64,000 nt of DNA from Pseudomonas fluorescens (GTDB taxonomy: Bacteria; Pseudomonadota; Gammaproteobacteria; Pseudomonadales; Pseudomonadaceae), in assembly GCF_900636825.1 (NCBI RefSeq), contig NZ_LR134318.1, forward strand, positions 1,831,501 to 1,895,500. The letters run 5' to 3'. The notes beneath the pieces were generated by a model. The model was not told the DNA's origin. It did no database searches and saw only the letters and a program-made list of their open reading frames with translations. How positions within the stretch are numbered: the stretch's first letter is position 1; each line of letters starts with the position of its first letter. This document shows positions 1-9,853 of the stretch, in pieces. Made by a program: the position numbers and the translations under genes.

Positions 1-235
1 CACTTTTTTTCAAACGCCAAAAAAAGTAAGCAAAAAACGCTTGCTCCTGCGTTCGGCCCGCTCGCTGGGGCTCGGGGTCCCTTCGCTGCGGGATCTATCC
101 GGGGGCAGCGTCTACGGTTTGCTTCGCTGCACCTCCTCTCGCTGTGTTTGGCTTCGCCAAACGGTCGCTGCGCTCCCACCCCCGGATCAATCCCTCCACT
201 CAGCCTTCCGACGTCGCCCGAGGATCAAGATCAAG
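1..235. repeat. Intergenic repeat, structured, non-coding
   Basis: No credible gene lies here. The stretch has the look of a long intergenic repeat I recall from many Pseudomonas genomes. It contains small hairpins, for example TTTGGC/GCCAAA at 147-161, and complementary CCGGGGG and CCCCCGG blocks about 80 bases apart. Open frames through it have no ribosome site and an unnatural composition. Confidence 0.5.
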
Positions 236-312
236 AGCGGTACTCGAGCTTGCGCTCATTGTGCTGAGTGGTGAGGAGCAGAAGCGATATAGGTTTACGG
301 TTGGACTTAATC

Positions 313-337
313 CTTGTGGGAGCTGGCTTGCCAGCGA
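313..337. repeat. REP element (single)
   Basis: A TGTGGGAGCTGGCTTGCCAGCGA core, matching the paired REP at 27454-27527. No inverted partner is visible nearby. The region 236-386 otherwise holds nothing recognisable. Confidence 0.6.
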
Positions 338-386
338 TGGCGGCCTGCCAGCCGACCTGTTTCTGGCGGATGAACTCGATCCAAAT

Positions 387-488
387 GTAGGAGCTGCCGA
401 AGGCTGCGATCTTTTGATGTTGATTCCGGCGATCGCTCAATTGCCCAGATCAAAAGATCGCAGCCACGTTTCACCCGGCAGCTCCTAC
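387..488. repeat. REP doublet
   Basis: Inverted pair of GTAGGAGCTGCCG / CGGCAGCTCCTAC arms with internal CTGCGATCTTTTG / CAAAAGATCGCAG complements. The right-hand arm supplies the TAG stop of the amidohydrolase gene at 485-487. Confidence 0.8.
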
Positions 489-1816
489 AGGTCGCGGGCG
501 TTGGTATAGAGGTAGTCGGTTGCCAACGACGCTAGTGTTCTCACCCCGACCACCAATGCCGATTCATCCACAAAGAACCCCGGATTATGATTCGGCGCGG
601 CTTTGCTCATGTCCTGATCCCTCGGTGTCACGCCGAGAAACACAAACAACCCGGGCACTTCCTTGGCGAAAAATGAGAAGTCTTCCGCGCCGCCCACCAG
701 CGGTGCATTGACCACGTCATCCTTGGCCGCCCACTTCAACGTCGGCAGCATTTTTTCCGTCAGCGCCGGGTTGTTGATCGTCGGGTCGTATTTTTCGATG
801 ATGGTGACGTCAGCTTTCGCACCACCACTCTCGGCGATTTTTTCGATGGTCTGGCGGACGTCGGCGTGCAGTTTCTGGCGGATGCCGTAGTCGTAGGAGC
901 GAATGGTGCCGCTCATGTCGAGCGACTCGGGGATGATGTTGTAGCGGGTGCCGCCGTTGATGGTGCCGATGCTGACCACCGATGGATAGGATGAAATATC
1001 GGTGCGGCGGCTGACCACGGTTTGCAGGCCGACGATGGTTTGCGCGCCGACGGTGATCGGATCGATGCCGTCCCACGGGCGGCCGGCGTGGGTTTGTTTG
1101 CCGTGGATTTTGATGCGCAGGTCATCGGAGCTGGCGAGGGTCGGGCCTGGACGGTAGGCGATCTGCCCGGCGGGTACGCCGGCCCAGACGTGCAGGCCGA
1201 AGACTGCATCGGGTTTCGGCGATGCCATGACGCCTTCTTCGACCATCATCTTCGCGCCCCAAGTGTTTTTGCCGTCGGGGATGAAATCGCTCGGGCCTTC
1301 TTCGGCGGGCTGGAAGTAGAACACCACGGTGCCGGGCAGAGTGTCGCGCATGGCTGTGAGAATTTTCGCCGTGCTGAGCAGGATTGCGGTGTGTGCGTCG
1401 TGGCCGCAGGCGTGCATCACGTCGACTTCTTTGTCTATATAAGTCCCTTTGGCCTTCGAGGCGAACGGCAGATCGGAGTTTTCTTTGACCGGCAGCGCGT
1501 CCATGTCGGCGCGCAGGGCGACGGTCGGGCCGGGCAGGGCGCCTTTGAGGACGGCGACCACGCCGGTGCGAGCGACGCCGGTTTTTACCTCCAGGCCCAA
1601 GGCTCTCAGTTGCTTGGCGACCAGCTCAGAGGTGCGTTTCTCGGTGTTGCCGAGTTCCGGGTGGGCGTGTAGATCGCGGCGGGTTTCCAGCAATTGCGGT
1701 TCAAGTTTTTGCGCTTGTTCGGCGATGTCAGCGCGGGCGCTGTCCATTGTCGCGGCGCCGGCGTGGCTCGCCACGAGGGTGAGCAAAACGGTCTGGGCAA
1801 TGCGCGTCAGGTGCAT
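485..1816 (-). CDS. M20D-family amidohydrolase, exported
   Basis: Predicted metal-dependent amidohydrolase of the peptidase M20D / hippurate hydrolase type, 443 residues. The metal-site motif MHACGHDAH and the later AEDFSFF region are present, as in N-acyl amino acid amidohydrolases. Residues 1-21 form a signal peptide, so the enzyme probably acts in the periplasm. The start at 1816 is preferred to a longer frame because AAGGAG sits just upstream and the signal peptide begins there. It follows the MscS gene on the same strand after 64 bp. The stop codon lies inside a REP element. The exact substrate cannot be told from sequence. Confidence 0.88.
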   Translation of the reverse strand: MHLTRIAQTVLLTLVASHAGAATMDSARADIAEQAQKLEPQLLETRRDLHAHPELGNTEKRTSELVAKQLRALGLEVKTGVARTGVVAVLKGALPGPTVALRADMDALPVKENSDLPFASKAKGTYIDKEVDVMHACGHDAHTAILLSTAKILTAMRDTLPGTVVFYFQPAEEGPSDFIPDGKNTWGAKMMVEEGVMASPKPDAVFGLHVWAGVPAGQIAYRPGPTLASSDDLRIKIHGKQTHAGRPWDGIDPITVGAQTIVGLQTVVSRRTDISSYPSVVSIGTINGGTRYNIIPESLDMSGTIRSYDYGIRQKLHADVRQTIEKIAESGGAKADVTIIEKYDPTINNPALTEKMLPTLKWAAKDDVVNAPLVGGAEDFSFFAKEVPGLFVFLGVTPRDQDMSKAAPNHNPGFFVDESALVVGVRTLASLATDYLYTNARDL

Positions 1817-1880
1817 CGGTTTCTCCTTGATTATTGTTGTCGGGCTTCCTTGCCTGTGACTGCAACCGCGCGCTTGAGTG

Positions 1881-4034
1881 CTATTCCTTCGGCTGACCGC
1901 CACCGGCAGTGATCACCTGCACGCTCATCCGTGGTGTCGCCAGATCGAGGCCGGCCTCATCCAGATGGCGTTTGAGCGAAAGATTGAAGGCCCGGGAAAC
2001 TTCCCACTGTTTGATCGGTGCAGTCTTGAACCGTGCGCGCAAGATCGCGCTGCCGGACTCGAAGCTCTCGACCCCCTGAATTTCCAGCGGCGACCAGATA
2101 TTGCGCCGCTGCAGCGGGTCGGTGCGCATCTTCTGGCCGACTTCGCGCATCAGTTTGATCGCGTCGTCGATTTCCATGTTGTACGGCACTGCCACGCGGA
2201 ATATTGCGTAGCCGAATTCTCGCGAGTAGTTCTTGATGCTCTTGATTTCGCTGAACGGAATGGTGTGGACGATGCCGTCTATGTCGCGCAGACGCACGGT
2301 GCGGATGGTCAGGCCTTCGACGGTGCCGAGGTGGCCGCCGACGTCGACGTAGTCATCGATGGCCAGCGAGTCCTCGATGATGATGAACAGGCCGGTGATC
2401 AAGTCCGCAACCAGCGACTGTGCGCCGAAACCGATCGCCAGGCCGATGACACCGGCACCGGCCAGCAGCGGCGTGACGTTCATGCCCATGTTCGCCAGCG
2501 CGACGATCAGCGCAATGATGAATATCGCCACGAACAGCACGTTGCGGATCAGCGGCATCATGGTTTGCGCGCGCGCATTCGCCAGGCCTTTGCGTGAGCG
2601 AGTGAGGGCGTGGTGCACGGCGGTGTCGGCGAGAATCCAGATCAGCCAGGAGAAAATCAGCGTGCCGATCAGACTGAACAGTTTGACGCTGATGTCGTGG
2701 CCATCACCTTCGGCGAACGCGATCAGCGACTGGCCCCACACGCGCAGGCCCAGTTCGATGAAGATCAGCCAGACCAGCAGATGCGCCAGGGTATAGAAGA
2801 AATTCTTCAGCCGCTCCGAGTACAGCGCATGGCGTTTCGGTCCGCGTTGCGGCTTGAGCGAATAACGGCGGACGAGGCCGTTGATCACCATGCACAACAC
2901 CAGCAGCACGGTGCAGATCAGCGACTGGCGCAACGCGGTGCTGGTGTCGCCGGCAGATACGAACGTGGCGAACAGCGAGATGCCCACCAGCACCAGTGCT
3001 GGCACGTACCAGAAGGTGCCGAGAATTTCGATGGTGTCGCTGAGGGCACGGCGGGTCAGGCGCCGCGACAGGGGTTGATTGCGGATCAAGTGCGCGATCG
3101 GTCGGCGGAATCGCAGGATGAACAGGCCGGTCGACAGCGCGGCGAGGACATTGGCGATGGTCGCTGCGGTGTGCGCCAGATGCACGCCCAGACTTTCCAC
3201 CAGACGCGGATCGCTCAGCGCCTCGCCAAACGCGGCGAAGCTGCCGATCAGCCACAGCGGCCGAAACGCCTGATGGCGCAAAATATACAGCGCGCGATGG
3301 CGGTGCGGGCCGTCGAGCAGCGAGAAGGCAATGACGCAGATCGCCGAGAAGCAGGTGCCGACCACCAACGCATAAGCCAGCACCATCGCCAGGCTTTTGC
3401 CCAGCGACGAGGGCAATGCGTAGCTCATGTAGACGGTCATCACCAAGGCAATCAGCCACGGCCCGAGTTTGCGCAGGGCGAAGCGCAGCATGTCGAGAGC
3501 TTTGGGATGTTGCGGCAGTTCTTCAGTGAGGCCGAAGCGCAGGCGCACGCGGTGGCCGAGCCAGATCAGTGCAGCGGCGAGCAGGCTCCAGACCGCGAGG
3601 ATCATCGCGAAGCCAAAGATGATCGGCAGCCATTCGTTGGCCGGCAGCAGCATGCTGCGCAGTTCATCCTTGGCCAGGTCGAACTCGTTGCCCCAACGAT
3701 TGAGCGGGCTGTCGGCGCCGGTAAATTGTTTCTCGAAGTTGGCGAGGGTCCCGCCGATCAGGCCGAGAACGCCTTCTTCCGGGGTGGCCTGGGCTTGTTT
3801 GGTCGCGTCGCGCAGCTTCTTCAGATCGCTGAGCAACTGCGCGCGTTGCTTGTCGTTTTCCAGCGACTTGATGACCTCGTCCAACGACTGGCCGAGCGGT
3901 TCCTGGGCTTCCGCCTGCGGCTTGGAGGTATTGAGCAGGCCGGGCAAGCCGACCGCTTGCGCGGGCGCCATCGGCAGCAGCGTCATCAGGCAGACAAGGA
4001 ACAGACCGGGCAAAGCAAAAAGACGAGCGAACAC
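1881..4034 (-). CDS. MscS-family mechanosensitive channel
   Basis: Large mechanosensitive ion channel protein, 717 residues, probably opening under hypo-osmotic stress. A signal peptide ending at PAQA (about residue 27) is followed by a periplasmic, partly helical region, many membrane segments, and a C-terminal MscS domain from about residue 520. That domain contains the glycine/alanine-rich pore helix (GVIGLAIGFGAQSLV) and the following beta domain (VDVGGHLGTVEGL). The start codon is GTG. It is upstream of the amidohydrolase on the same strand and may be co-transcribed. It is longer than canonical MscS, like the YbdG/YbiO/KefA branches. Confidence 0.9.
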   Translation of the reverse strand: MFARLFALPGLFLVCLMTLLPMAPAQAVGLPGLLNTSKPQAEAQEPLGQSLDEVIKSLENDKQRAQLLSDLKKLRDATKQAQATPEEGVLGLIGGTLANFEKQFTGADSPLNRWGNEFDLAKDELRSMLLPANEWLPIIFGFAMILAVWSLLAAALIWLGHRVRLRFGLTEELPQHPKALDMLRFALRKLGPWLIALVMTVYMSYALPSSLGKSLAMVLAYALVVGTCFSAICVIAFSLLDGPHRHRALYILRHQAFRPLWLIGSFAAFGEALSDPRLVESLGVHLAHTAATIANVLAALSTGLFILRFRRPIAHLIRNQPLSRRLTRRALSDTIEILGTFWYVPALVLVGISLFATFVSAGDTSTALRQSLICTVLLVLCMVINGLVRRYSLKPQRGPKRHALYSERLKNFFYTLAHLLVWLIFIELGLRVWGQSLIAFAEGDGHDISVKLFSLIGTLIFSWLIWILADTAVHHALTRSRKGLANARAQTMMPLIRNVLFVAIFIIALIVALANMGMNVTPLLAGAGVIGLAIGFGAQSLVADLITGLFIIIEDSLAIDDYVDVGGHLGTVEGLTIRTVRLRDIDGIVHTIPFSEIKSIKNYSREFGYAIFRVAVPYNMEIDDAIKLMREVGQKMRTDPLQRRNIWSPLEIQGVESFESGSAILRARFKTAPIKQWEVSRAFNLSLKRHLDEAGLDLATPRMSVQVITAGGGQPKE

Positions 4035-4108
4035 CAGAAAACAACCTCGCGAGGGGCGGATGCGCTGGAGTGTACGAGGCCCATTGGCTCAATGCGAGCC
4101 GGGCACCG

Positions 4109-4285
4109 TTATTCGTTGAGTTTGGCGAGGATCTTGTAGACGACGGTGGCGAGGATCATCAGCATGCCGATCCACATGGCCAACACGCCGGCGTTTTTGT
4201 CGCGGAAGTTGAAGCCGATGGCCAAGAGGATCATCCCGGTGAGGATGGGAATGAGCATGGCGTGGAAGGAGGACATCGAGATCAT
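4109..4285 (-). CDS. Small two-helix membrane protein, unknown function
   Basis: About 58 residues with two hydrophobic segments separated by a short FNFRDKNAG loop, so probably a small inner-membrane protein. The upstream extension of the frame overlaps a REP and is not believable. An alternative start three codons in (MSSFHAM) cannot be excluded. It lies 74 bp upstream of the MscS gene on the same strand. I do not recognise a family. Confidence 0.6.
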   Translation of the reverse strand: MISMSSFHAMLIPILTGMILLAIGFNFRDKNAGVLAMWIGMLMILATVVYKILAKLNE

Positions 4286-4400
4286 GAAGACTGCCTTGTC
4301 TGTAGAGGATGCTTGCAGTCTAGGCGGGTTTTCGAGGCAGGGTGTGATGTGGCTCAGGAATGCATCAGGCCGAGAGGATTCTGCTGTCTGCACAGGCGCT

Positions 4401-4505
4401 TTCGCGAGCAGGCTCGCTCCCACAGGTTGATTTGCATTCCAAGGGGAGATGACTGGCTCCCACAATGAAATGCAGTTCAATTGTGGGAGCGAGCCTGCTC
4501 GCGAA
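4401..4505. repeat. REP doublet
   Basis: Inverted arms TTCGCGAGCAGGCTCGCTCCCACA and its complement enclose about 57 bases, just downstream of apeB. Confidence 0.8.
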
Positions 4506-4517
4506 GCTTGTCAGCCG

Positions 4518-5807
4518 CTACGGCAAATCGCGACTGGCATAGAACGCGCTGAGCACTTTGACCAAGTGCGCCAGGTCATGACTGCCGCACAGTTCGCGGA
4601 TCGAGTGCATGGCGAAGGTCGGCAGGCCGATGTCGACGGTGCGCACGCCCAAGTGGCTGGCGGTGATCGGGCCGATGGTCGAACCACAACCCATATCGCT
4701 GCGCACCACAAAACTTTGCACCGGCACTTCTTCGGCCATGCACAGATGGCGGAAGAAACCGGCGGTTTCGCTGTTGGTGGCGTAGCGCTGGTTGCTGTTG
4801 ACCTTGATCACCGGGCCGGCGTTGAGTTTCGGGCCGTGGTTGGCGTCGTGTTTGTCCGCGTAGTTGGGATGCACGCCGTGGGCGTTGTCGGCCGACACCA
4901 GCAGGGATTTCTGAATGGTGCGGACGAACTCGTCGCCTTCCGGCAGCACGCGGCGCAAGGTCTGTTCGAGCATCGGGCCGTCGGCACCGCAGGCCGAGCA
5001 GGAGCCGACTTCTTCGTGGTCGTTGCACACCAGCACGCAGGTTTCGTCGGTTTCGGCGCTCAGCAGTGCTTGCAGACCGGCGTAGCACGACAGCAGATTG
5101 TCCAGACGCGCACCGGCAATGAAGTCGCCGTTCAGGCCGATCACCGCTGCGCTTTGCGTGTCGTAGAAACTCAGCTCGTAATCGAGTACGACGTCGGCGT
5201 TCAAGCCGTGTTCGCGGGCGAGTTGATCAGTCAGCACGGCGCGGAAATCGACGCGTTCATCGCCAGCAAATTGCGCGAGGATCGGCGGCAGCTCGGTCTG
5301 CGCGTTGATCGCCCAGCCCTGATTGGCTTCACGGTTGAGGTGGATGGCCAGATTGGGAATGATCGCGATCGGCGCCTTGAAGTCGATCAACTGGCTCTCG
5401 ACCTTGCCGTCGCGGCGGAAAGTCACGCGGCCGGCCAGCGACAGATCGCGGTCGAACCACGGCGCCAGTAGCGCGCCGCCATACACTTCGACGCCCAACT
5501 GCCAGAAGCCCTGGCGCTGCAGTTCCGGCTGCGGCTTGACCCGCAGGCACGGGCTGTCGGTGTGCGCGCCAACCAGACGGATGCCGCCGTGCAGCGGCGA
5601 GGTGCGGCCCATTTTGATCGCGACGATCGAAGAGTCGTTACGGGTGACGTAATAGCGGCCGTTGGCTTCGGTGGTCCATGGCTCGCGCTCGTCGAGGCGC
5701 ACGTAACCGGCGGCCTCCAGACGCTGAACGAGACTGGCGGTGGCGTGAAACGGGGTAGGGGAGGCCTTGAGGAAGTCGATCAGGCCTTGGTTCAACTCTT
5801 CGCGCAT
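4518..5807 (-). CDS. apeB: M18-family aminopeptidase
   Basis: Zinc aminopeptidase of the M18 (aspartyl aminopeptidase) family, 429 residues, the usual length. Visible active-site elements are [12 protein letters not shown] (His82 a metal ligand), RLDNL with Asp236, and NDHEEVGS with Glu265/Glu266. It removes N-terminal, mainly acidic, residues from peptides in the cytoplasm. It is monocistronic here, between REP elements, and sits next to rluA-minEDC as I recall from other Pseudomonas. Confidence 0.93.
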   Translation of the reverse strand: MREELNQGLIDFLKASPTPFHATASLVQRLEAAGYVRLDEREPWTTEANGRYYVTRNDSSIVAIKMGRTSPLHGGIRLVGAHTDSPCLRVKPQPELQRQGFWQLGVEVYGGALLAPWFDRDLSLAGRVTFRRDGKVESQLIDFKAPIAIIPNLAIHLNREANQGWAINAQTELPPILAQFAGDERVDFRAVLTDQLAREHGLNADVVLDYELSFYDTQSAAVIGLNGDFIAGARLDNLLSCYAGLQALLSAETDETCVLVCNDHEEVGSCSACGADGPMLEQTLRRVLPEGDEFVRTIQKSLLVSADNAHGVHPNYADKHDANHGPKLNAGPVIKVNSNQRYATNSETAGFFRHLCMAEEVPVQSFVVRSDMGCGSTIGPITASHLGVRTVDIGLPTFAMHSIRELCGSHDLAHLVKVLSAFYASRDLP

Positions 5808-5877
5808 AACAAGCTCCAGACAGCAATGGGCGGAAGTTTAACGTATTGGCCGAACAATTGAATCCGACGCATAGCCC

Positions 5878-5969
5878 CTGTAGGAGTGAGCCTGCTCGCG
5901 ATTGCGCTGTGTCAGATCATTATTAATTGACTGACAGAGCGCAATCGCGAGCAAGCTCGCTCCCACAGG
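5878..5969. repeat. REP doublet
   Basis: CCTGTAGGAGTGAGCCTGCTCGCGATTGCGCT pairs with the complement AGCGCAATCGCGAGCAAGCTCGCTCC across an AT-rich loop. Confidence 0.8.
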
Positions 5970-5985
5970 GGTTCGGTGGTGGCAG

Positions 5986-6621
5986 TCAGAACGGCGCCGG
6001 GCACTCGAAGCGCAGGCGTTCGCCGCTTTGCGGGTGGGTGAAGCTGAGCATGCTCGCGTGCAGGCACAGACGCGGCCAGGCGGCCAGCGCTTGCTCGTGC
6101 GCATATAGGCCATCGCCCAGCAGCGGATGACCGATGGACAACATGTGCACGCGCAATTGGTGCGAGCGGCCGGTGATCGGCGTCAGTTCAACGCGGCACC
6201 AGTCGCCGCAACGTTCCAGCACGCGCCAGAAGGTCAGGGCGTGTTTGCCGAACTCGTGATCGACCACATGACGCGGCTTGGTCGGCGGATCGTAGCGCAG
6301 CGGCAAGTCAATGCTGCCGCTGTCGAGTTCCGGTTGGCCCCAGGCCAGCGCGGTGTAGGCTTTTTCGGTTTCACGATCGTGAAACTGGCGGGACAGCTCG
6401 CGGTGGCTGTCGGCGTCCCGGGCCAGCAGAATGATGCCGGAGGTTTCCCAGTCCAGACGATGGACGATGCGCGCTTCCGGGTAGCCGTTTTCCTGCAAGC
6501 GGGTAATCAGGCAATCCTTGTTGTCATCGGCGCGACCGGGCACCGAGAGCAGCAACGTCGGTTTGTCGACCACCAGTACGGCGGCGTCCTGATGAATGAT
6601 GCGGATGTTGGACAACGGCAT
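5986..6621 (-). CDS. rluA: RluA-family pseudouridine synthase
   Basis: Isomerises uridine to pseudouridine in 23S rRNA and probably tRNA. The signature HRLDWETSG is at residues 54-62 with catalytic Asp57. The length of 211 residues is close to E. coli RluA and lacks the S4 domain of RluC/RluD. The start at 6621 has a GAGG site; the upstream extension is not supported. The place beside minE and apeB is the rluA position I recall in P. aeruginosa. Confidence 0.9.
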   Translation of the reverse strand: MPLSNIRIIHQDAAVLVVDKPTLLLSVPGRADDNKDCLITRLQENGYPEARIVHRLDWETSGIILLARDADSHRELSRQFHDRETEKAYTALAWGQPELDSGSIDLPLRYDPPTKPRHVVDHEFGKHALTFWRVLERCGDWCRVELTPITGRSHQLRVHMLSIGHPLLGDGLYAHEQALAAWPRLCLHASMLSFTHPQSGERLRFECPAPF

Positions 6622-6669
6622 TAAACAGCCTCGTAACAAATGCCAACGGCGGCTCAGGGCCACATTCCC

Positions 6670-6750
6670 TGTAGGAGCTGAGGCACGCTGCGGTCTTTTG
6701 ATCTTTTAAACGACAAAAGCAAAAGATCGCAGCGTGCCGCAGCTCCTACA
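6670..6750. repeat. REP doublet
   Basis: TGTAGGAGCTG ... and CAGCTCCTACA arms with inner GCGGTCTTTTG / CAAAAGATCGC complements, between minE and rluA. Confidence 0.8.
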
Positions 6751-6794
6751 AAAGCGTGTAGGCCCTGAGCCGCCGTCGCGACTGCCGGATCGAC

Positions 6795-7049
6795 TCAGCG
6801 ATCGGGCAGGGTGATGTTGAGTTCCAGAATCGAGCAACTGCCCTGGCTTTCCAGTGCAACATGTACGTCATCGTTACCGATGTTGACGTACTTGCGGATC
6901 ACGTCGACCAGTTCCTTCTGCAAGGCTGGCAGGTAATCCGGCGTGCTGCGCTGGCCGCGCTCATGCGCCACGATGATCTGTAGACGCTCTTTCGCTACCG
7001 AGGCGGTACTTGGCTTTTTGTTGGCACGAAAGAAGTCAAAAAGGTTCAT
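6795..7049 (-). CDS. minE: Cell division topological specificity factor MinE
   Basis: 84 residues, normal for MinE. The N-terminal MNLFDFFR is the membrane-targeting segment. The anti-MinCD helix (about residues 13-31, [13 protein letters not shown]) and the dimerisation domain follow. MinE stimulates MinD ATPase and drives pole-to-pole oscillation so the Z ring forms at mid-cell. Its ATG overlaps the minD stop by one base (TAATG), indicating translational coupling. Confidence 0.96.
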   Translation of the reverse strand: MNLFDFFRANKKPSTASVAKERLQIIVAHERGQRSTPDYLPALQKELVDVIRKYVNIGNDDVHVALESQGSCSILELNITLPDR

Positions 7050-7861
7050 TACCTACCTCCAAACAGGCGCTCGAAGAATCCCTTCTTCTCGACATCGAGG
7101 AAACGGTGGGCTTTTTCTTTGCCCAGCAGGCGGTCGACGGTATCGCTGTAAGCCTGACCGGCATCGCTCTGGTCGTCGAGAATTACCGGTACGCCCTGGT
7201 TGGATGCCTTGAGCACCGCCTGGGATTCCGGGATCACGCCAAGCAGGGTCACCGAGAGGATTTCCTTGACGTCTTCAACGCCAAGCATCTCGCCCTTTTC
7301 CACACGCTCTGGATGGTAGCGGGTGATCAGCAGGTGTTCCTTGATCGGGTCTTCGCCACGTTCGGCGCGACGCGACTTGCTCGCCAGCAGGCCGAGCATG
7401 CGGTCCGAGTCACGTACCGAAGACACTTCCGGGTTGGTCACGACAATCGCTTCGTCAGCGAAGTACATGGCCAGGTGCGCGCCTTTTTCGATGCCCGCCG
7501 GGGAGTCGCAGACAACGAACTCGAATTGTTCCTTGAGCTCCATCAGGACTTTTTCCACGCCTTCGACGGTCAGCGCGTCTTTGTCGCGGGTCTGACTGGC
7601 GGCCAGTACGTAGAGGTTTTCCAGGCGCTTGTCTTTGATCAGGGCCTGTTGCAGGTTGGCTTCGCCGTTGACCACGTTGACGAAGTCATACACCACGCGG
7701 CGCTCGCAACCCATGATCAGGTCGAGGTTACGCAAGCCCACGTCGAAGTCGACAATCACTGTTTTGTGGCCGCGCAGAGCGAGACCGGTACCGATAGCGG
7801 CGCTGGTGGTGGTCTTACCCACACCACCCTTGCCGGATGTAACCACGAGAATCTTGGCCAA
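7049..7861 (-). CDS. minD: Septum site-determining ATPase MinD
   Basis: ParA/MinD-type ATPase, 270 residues. The deviant Walker A motif KGGVGKT is at residues 11-17. The C-terminal amphipathic membrane-targeting helix is GFFERLFGG. It recruits MinC to the membrane and is released by MinE. The start codon is TTG, preceded by AGGGG. No in-frame ATG precedes the Walker motif, so the TTG start is secure. It is the middle gene of minC-minD-minE. Confidence 0.97.
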   Translation of the reverse strand: MAKILVVTSGKGGVGKTTTSAAIGTGLALRGHKTVIVDFDVGLRNLDLIMGCERRVVYDFVNVVNGEANLQQALIKDKRLENLYVLAASQTRDKDALTVEGVEKVLMELKEQFEFVVCDSPAGIEKGAHLAMYFADEAIVVTNPEVSSVRDSDRMLGLLASKSRRAERGEDPIKEHLLITRYHPERVEKGEMLGVEDVKEILSVTLLGVIPESQAVLKASNQGVPVILDDQSDAGQAYSDTVDRLLGKEKAHRFLDVEKKGFFERLFGGR

Positions 7862-8030
7862 GGTGTTTCACCCCTAAGGAAGAAGGACTGTTCAGCCCCT
7901 GAAAAACATCTCTTGAAAACTACTGCAGTCGGACAGCCTTGGCTGGAATTTGGCTTTTGGCCTTTTTCCTACTTCGTTTGAGCCGTTTTCGCTACGTTTT
8001 AGAGATGCTTGGAAAATGCGGCAGTATCCG

Positions 8031-8768
8031 TTAAAGCCGAATGATGTTCAACACGTCGCCCGATAGGCTGACCTGTACGCCCGCGCCCCACATCGGGTCG
8101 CGACGCAAATCCTCGGACACCTTGTAATGACCGGCGATGGAGATCAGTTCAGCGCTCAATTGCTGACAGAAAATCCGTGCCTTGGTGTCACCTTTGACGC
8201 CGGCCAGCGCACGGCCACGCATCGGGCCGTATACATGGATGTTGCCATCGGCAAGAAGTTCCGCCCCCGGACTTACCGATGAGACCACGACCAGATCGCC
8301 ACCCTGGGCGTATATCTGTTGGCCACCACGCACTGGCGTAGTGATTACACGGGTCGGTTTGACGGTCGGCTCGGGAGGTTTTTCCGGCTTCTTTTTGACT
8401 TCCGCTTCAGGCATGTCCAGCGGCCGCTCGCGGGCACCGGACGGCGGCAGCACGGGAATGTCGATGGCGATGGCGGCGGCGATGTCTTCGATCCGGCTGG
8501 CGCGAATGGCCAGCGTGCGCAAGCCATGTTGACGGCACACGCGCATCAGTCCGGGCAGGTCGACGGCGCCCTGATTCGGCGGCAGTTTGTCCAGGGCCAG
8601 AACCAGCGGTGCGTTGCTGAAGAAATTCGGCGCCTGCGCAACTTTTGCGGCCAATTGCCGATCAAGGCTGTCGAGGTCGTTACGGGCCAGTTCCAGCACG
8701 GTGATGGCCAGCATACTGCCCTTGAGCTGGAATACGGGATCTTGGTCTAACGGGTCGGTTTGGCTCAT
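8031..8768 (-). CDS. minC: Septum formation inhibitor MinC
   Basis: FtsZ polymerisation inhibitor, 245 residues. The N-terminal domain begins [16 protein letters not shown] proline/lysine-rich linker (around [15 protein letters not shown]) leads to the C-terminal beta-helix domain with repeated glycine turns ([23 protein letters not shown]) that binds MinD. The start at MSQTDPLDQ (8768) is preferred; the longer frame runs into the promoter region of the divergent acyltransferase. The gap to minD is 169 bp. Confidence 0.95.
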   Translation of the reverse strand: MSQTDPLDQDPVFQLKGSMLAITVLELARNDLDSLDRQLAAKVAQAPNFFSNAPLVLALDKLPPNQGAVDLPGLMRVCRQHGLRTLAIRASRIEDIAAAIAIDIPVLPPSGARERPLDMPEAEVKKKPEKPPEPTVKPTRVITTPVRGGQQIYAQGGDLVVVSSVSPGAELLADGNIHVYGPMRGRALAGVKGDTKARIFCQQLSAELISIAGHYKVSEDLRRDPMWGAGVQVSLSGDVLNIIRL

Positions 8769-8850
8769 GTCGGCATACAACGGCTTGTCACTAAAAGTGC
8801 CGAGACTTATAACGAGAACGCCCGCGAGCCGCAAGCCGGGTCGAACGATG

Positions 8851-8856
8851 TAGAAT
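8851..8856 (+). promoter_or_regulatory. Probable -10 element of the lauroyl acyltransferase gene
   Basis: TAGAAT followed by the GC-rich GCGCGG, 29 bp before the ATG at 8886. The same GTAGAATnnGC arrangement precedes prmB and speE. No convincing -35 is visible. Confidence 0.4.
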
Positions 8857-8885
8857 GCGCGGCCACTGTATTTACGGAAGCTTTA

Positions 8886-9818
8886 ATGGATCGCCCGCGT
8901 TTTCAAAAAGCATTTCTTGCTCCGCGCTTCTGGCCGCTCTGGTGCGGCCTGGGGCTGTTGTGGCTGATCGTGCGACTGCCTTATCCGGCCTTGCTGACCA
9001 TCGGTCGAGTTTTGGGCGCGTTGATGTATCGCTTTGCCAGCGACCGGCGGCGCATCGCCAAGCGCAACCTGGAATTGTGTTTCCCGAAAAAATCCGCTGA
9101 GGAGCGCAAGCGCCTGCTCAAGGAAAACTTCGCCTCCACTGGCATCGCTTTTTTCGAGATGGCGATGAGCTGGTGGTGGTCGCGCGAGCGTCTGGCAAAA
9201 CTGGCCCACGTCGAAGGTCTGGAGCATTTGCAACAGGCCCGCCGCGACAACAAAGGCGTGATCCTGATGGCGGTGCATTTCACCACGCTGGAAATCGGCG
9301 CGGCGTTGCTCGGTCAGCAGCACACCATCGACGGCATGTACCGCGAACACAAGAATCCGCTGTTCGACTTCATTCAGCGTCGGGGTCGTGAACGGCACAA
9401 TCTTGATTCGCTGGCGGTAGAACGCGATGACGTTCGCGGCATGCTCAAGTTGCTGCGCTCGGGGCGGGCGATCTGGTATGCGCCGGATCAGGATTACGGC
9501 GCCAAGCAAAGTATCTTCGTTCCGCTGTTCGGCATTCAGGCGGCGACCGTGACCGCGACGACCAAGTTTGCGCGGTTGGGAAAGGCCCTGGTGGTGCCGT
9601 TCACCCAGGAACGTCTGGCCGATGGCAGCGGTTATCGCCTGGTCGTGCATCCGCCGCTGGAAGATTTTCCGGGCGGGACCGAAGAGGACGATTGCATTCG
9701 CATCAACCAGTGGGTCGAGGGCGTGCTGCGTGAATGCCCGGAGCAATATCTGTGGGCGCATCGGCGCTTCAAGAGCCGTCCACCGGGCGAGCCGAAGTTG
9801 TACGCCAAACGCGGTTGA
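8886..9818 (+). CDS. Lipid A lauroyl acyltransferase (LpxL/HtrB family)
   Basis: Inner-membrane acyltransferase that adds a secondary acyl chain to lipid A, 310 residues. A hydrophobic N-terminal segment is followed by the catalytic H-x4-E motif HFTTLE (His131, Glu136). Later blocks such as YAPDQDYG are family-typical. The start at 8886 is chosen over an upstream frame that overlaps minC. It is divergent from minC, as I recall for the homologous P. aeruginosa locus. Pseudomonads carry more than one LpxL paralogue, so no specific symbol is given. Confidence 0.9.
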   Translation: MDRPRFQKAFLAPRFWPLWCGLGLLWLIVRLPYPALLTIGRVLGALMYRFASDRRRIAKRNLELCFPKKSAEERKRLLKENFASTGIAFFEMAMSWWWSRERLAKLAHVEGLEHLQQARRDNKGVILMAVHFTTLEIGAALLGQQHTIDGMYREHKNPLFDFIQRRGRERHNLDSLAVERDDVRGMLKLLRSGRAIWYAPDQDYGAKQSIFVPLFGIQAATVTATTKFARLGKALVVPFTQERLADGSGYRLVVHPPLEDFPGGTEEDDCIRINQWVEGVLRECPEQYLWAHRRFKSRPPGEPKLYAKRG

Positions 9819-9853
9819 TTGACCCATCCCTGCAAGCGTCATGGAGTGTTGCG

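Noticed and set aside
144..509. Open frames through the first 500 bases on both strands
   Set aside because: They lie in structured repeats and REPs, have no ribosome sites and read equally open on both strands.
2610..4139. 509-codon plus-strand frame opposite the MscS gene
   Set aside because: It is the antisense shadow of a well-supported gene in GC-rich DNA, with composition dominated by Gln/Arg/Asp.
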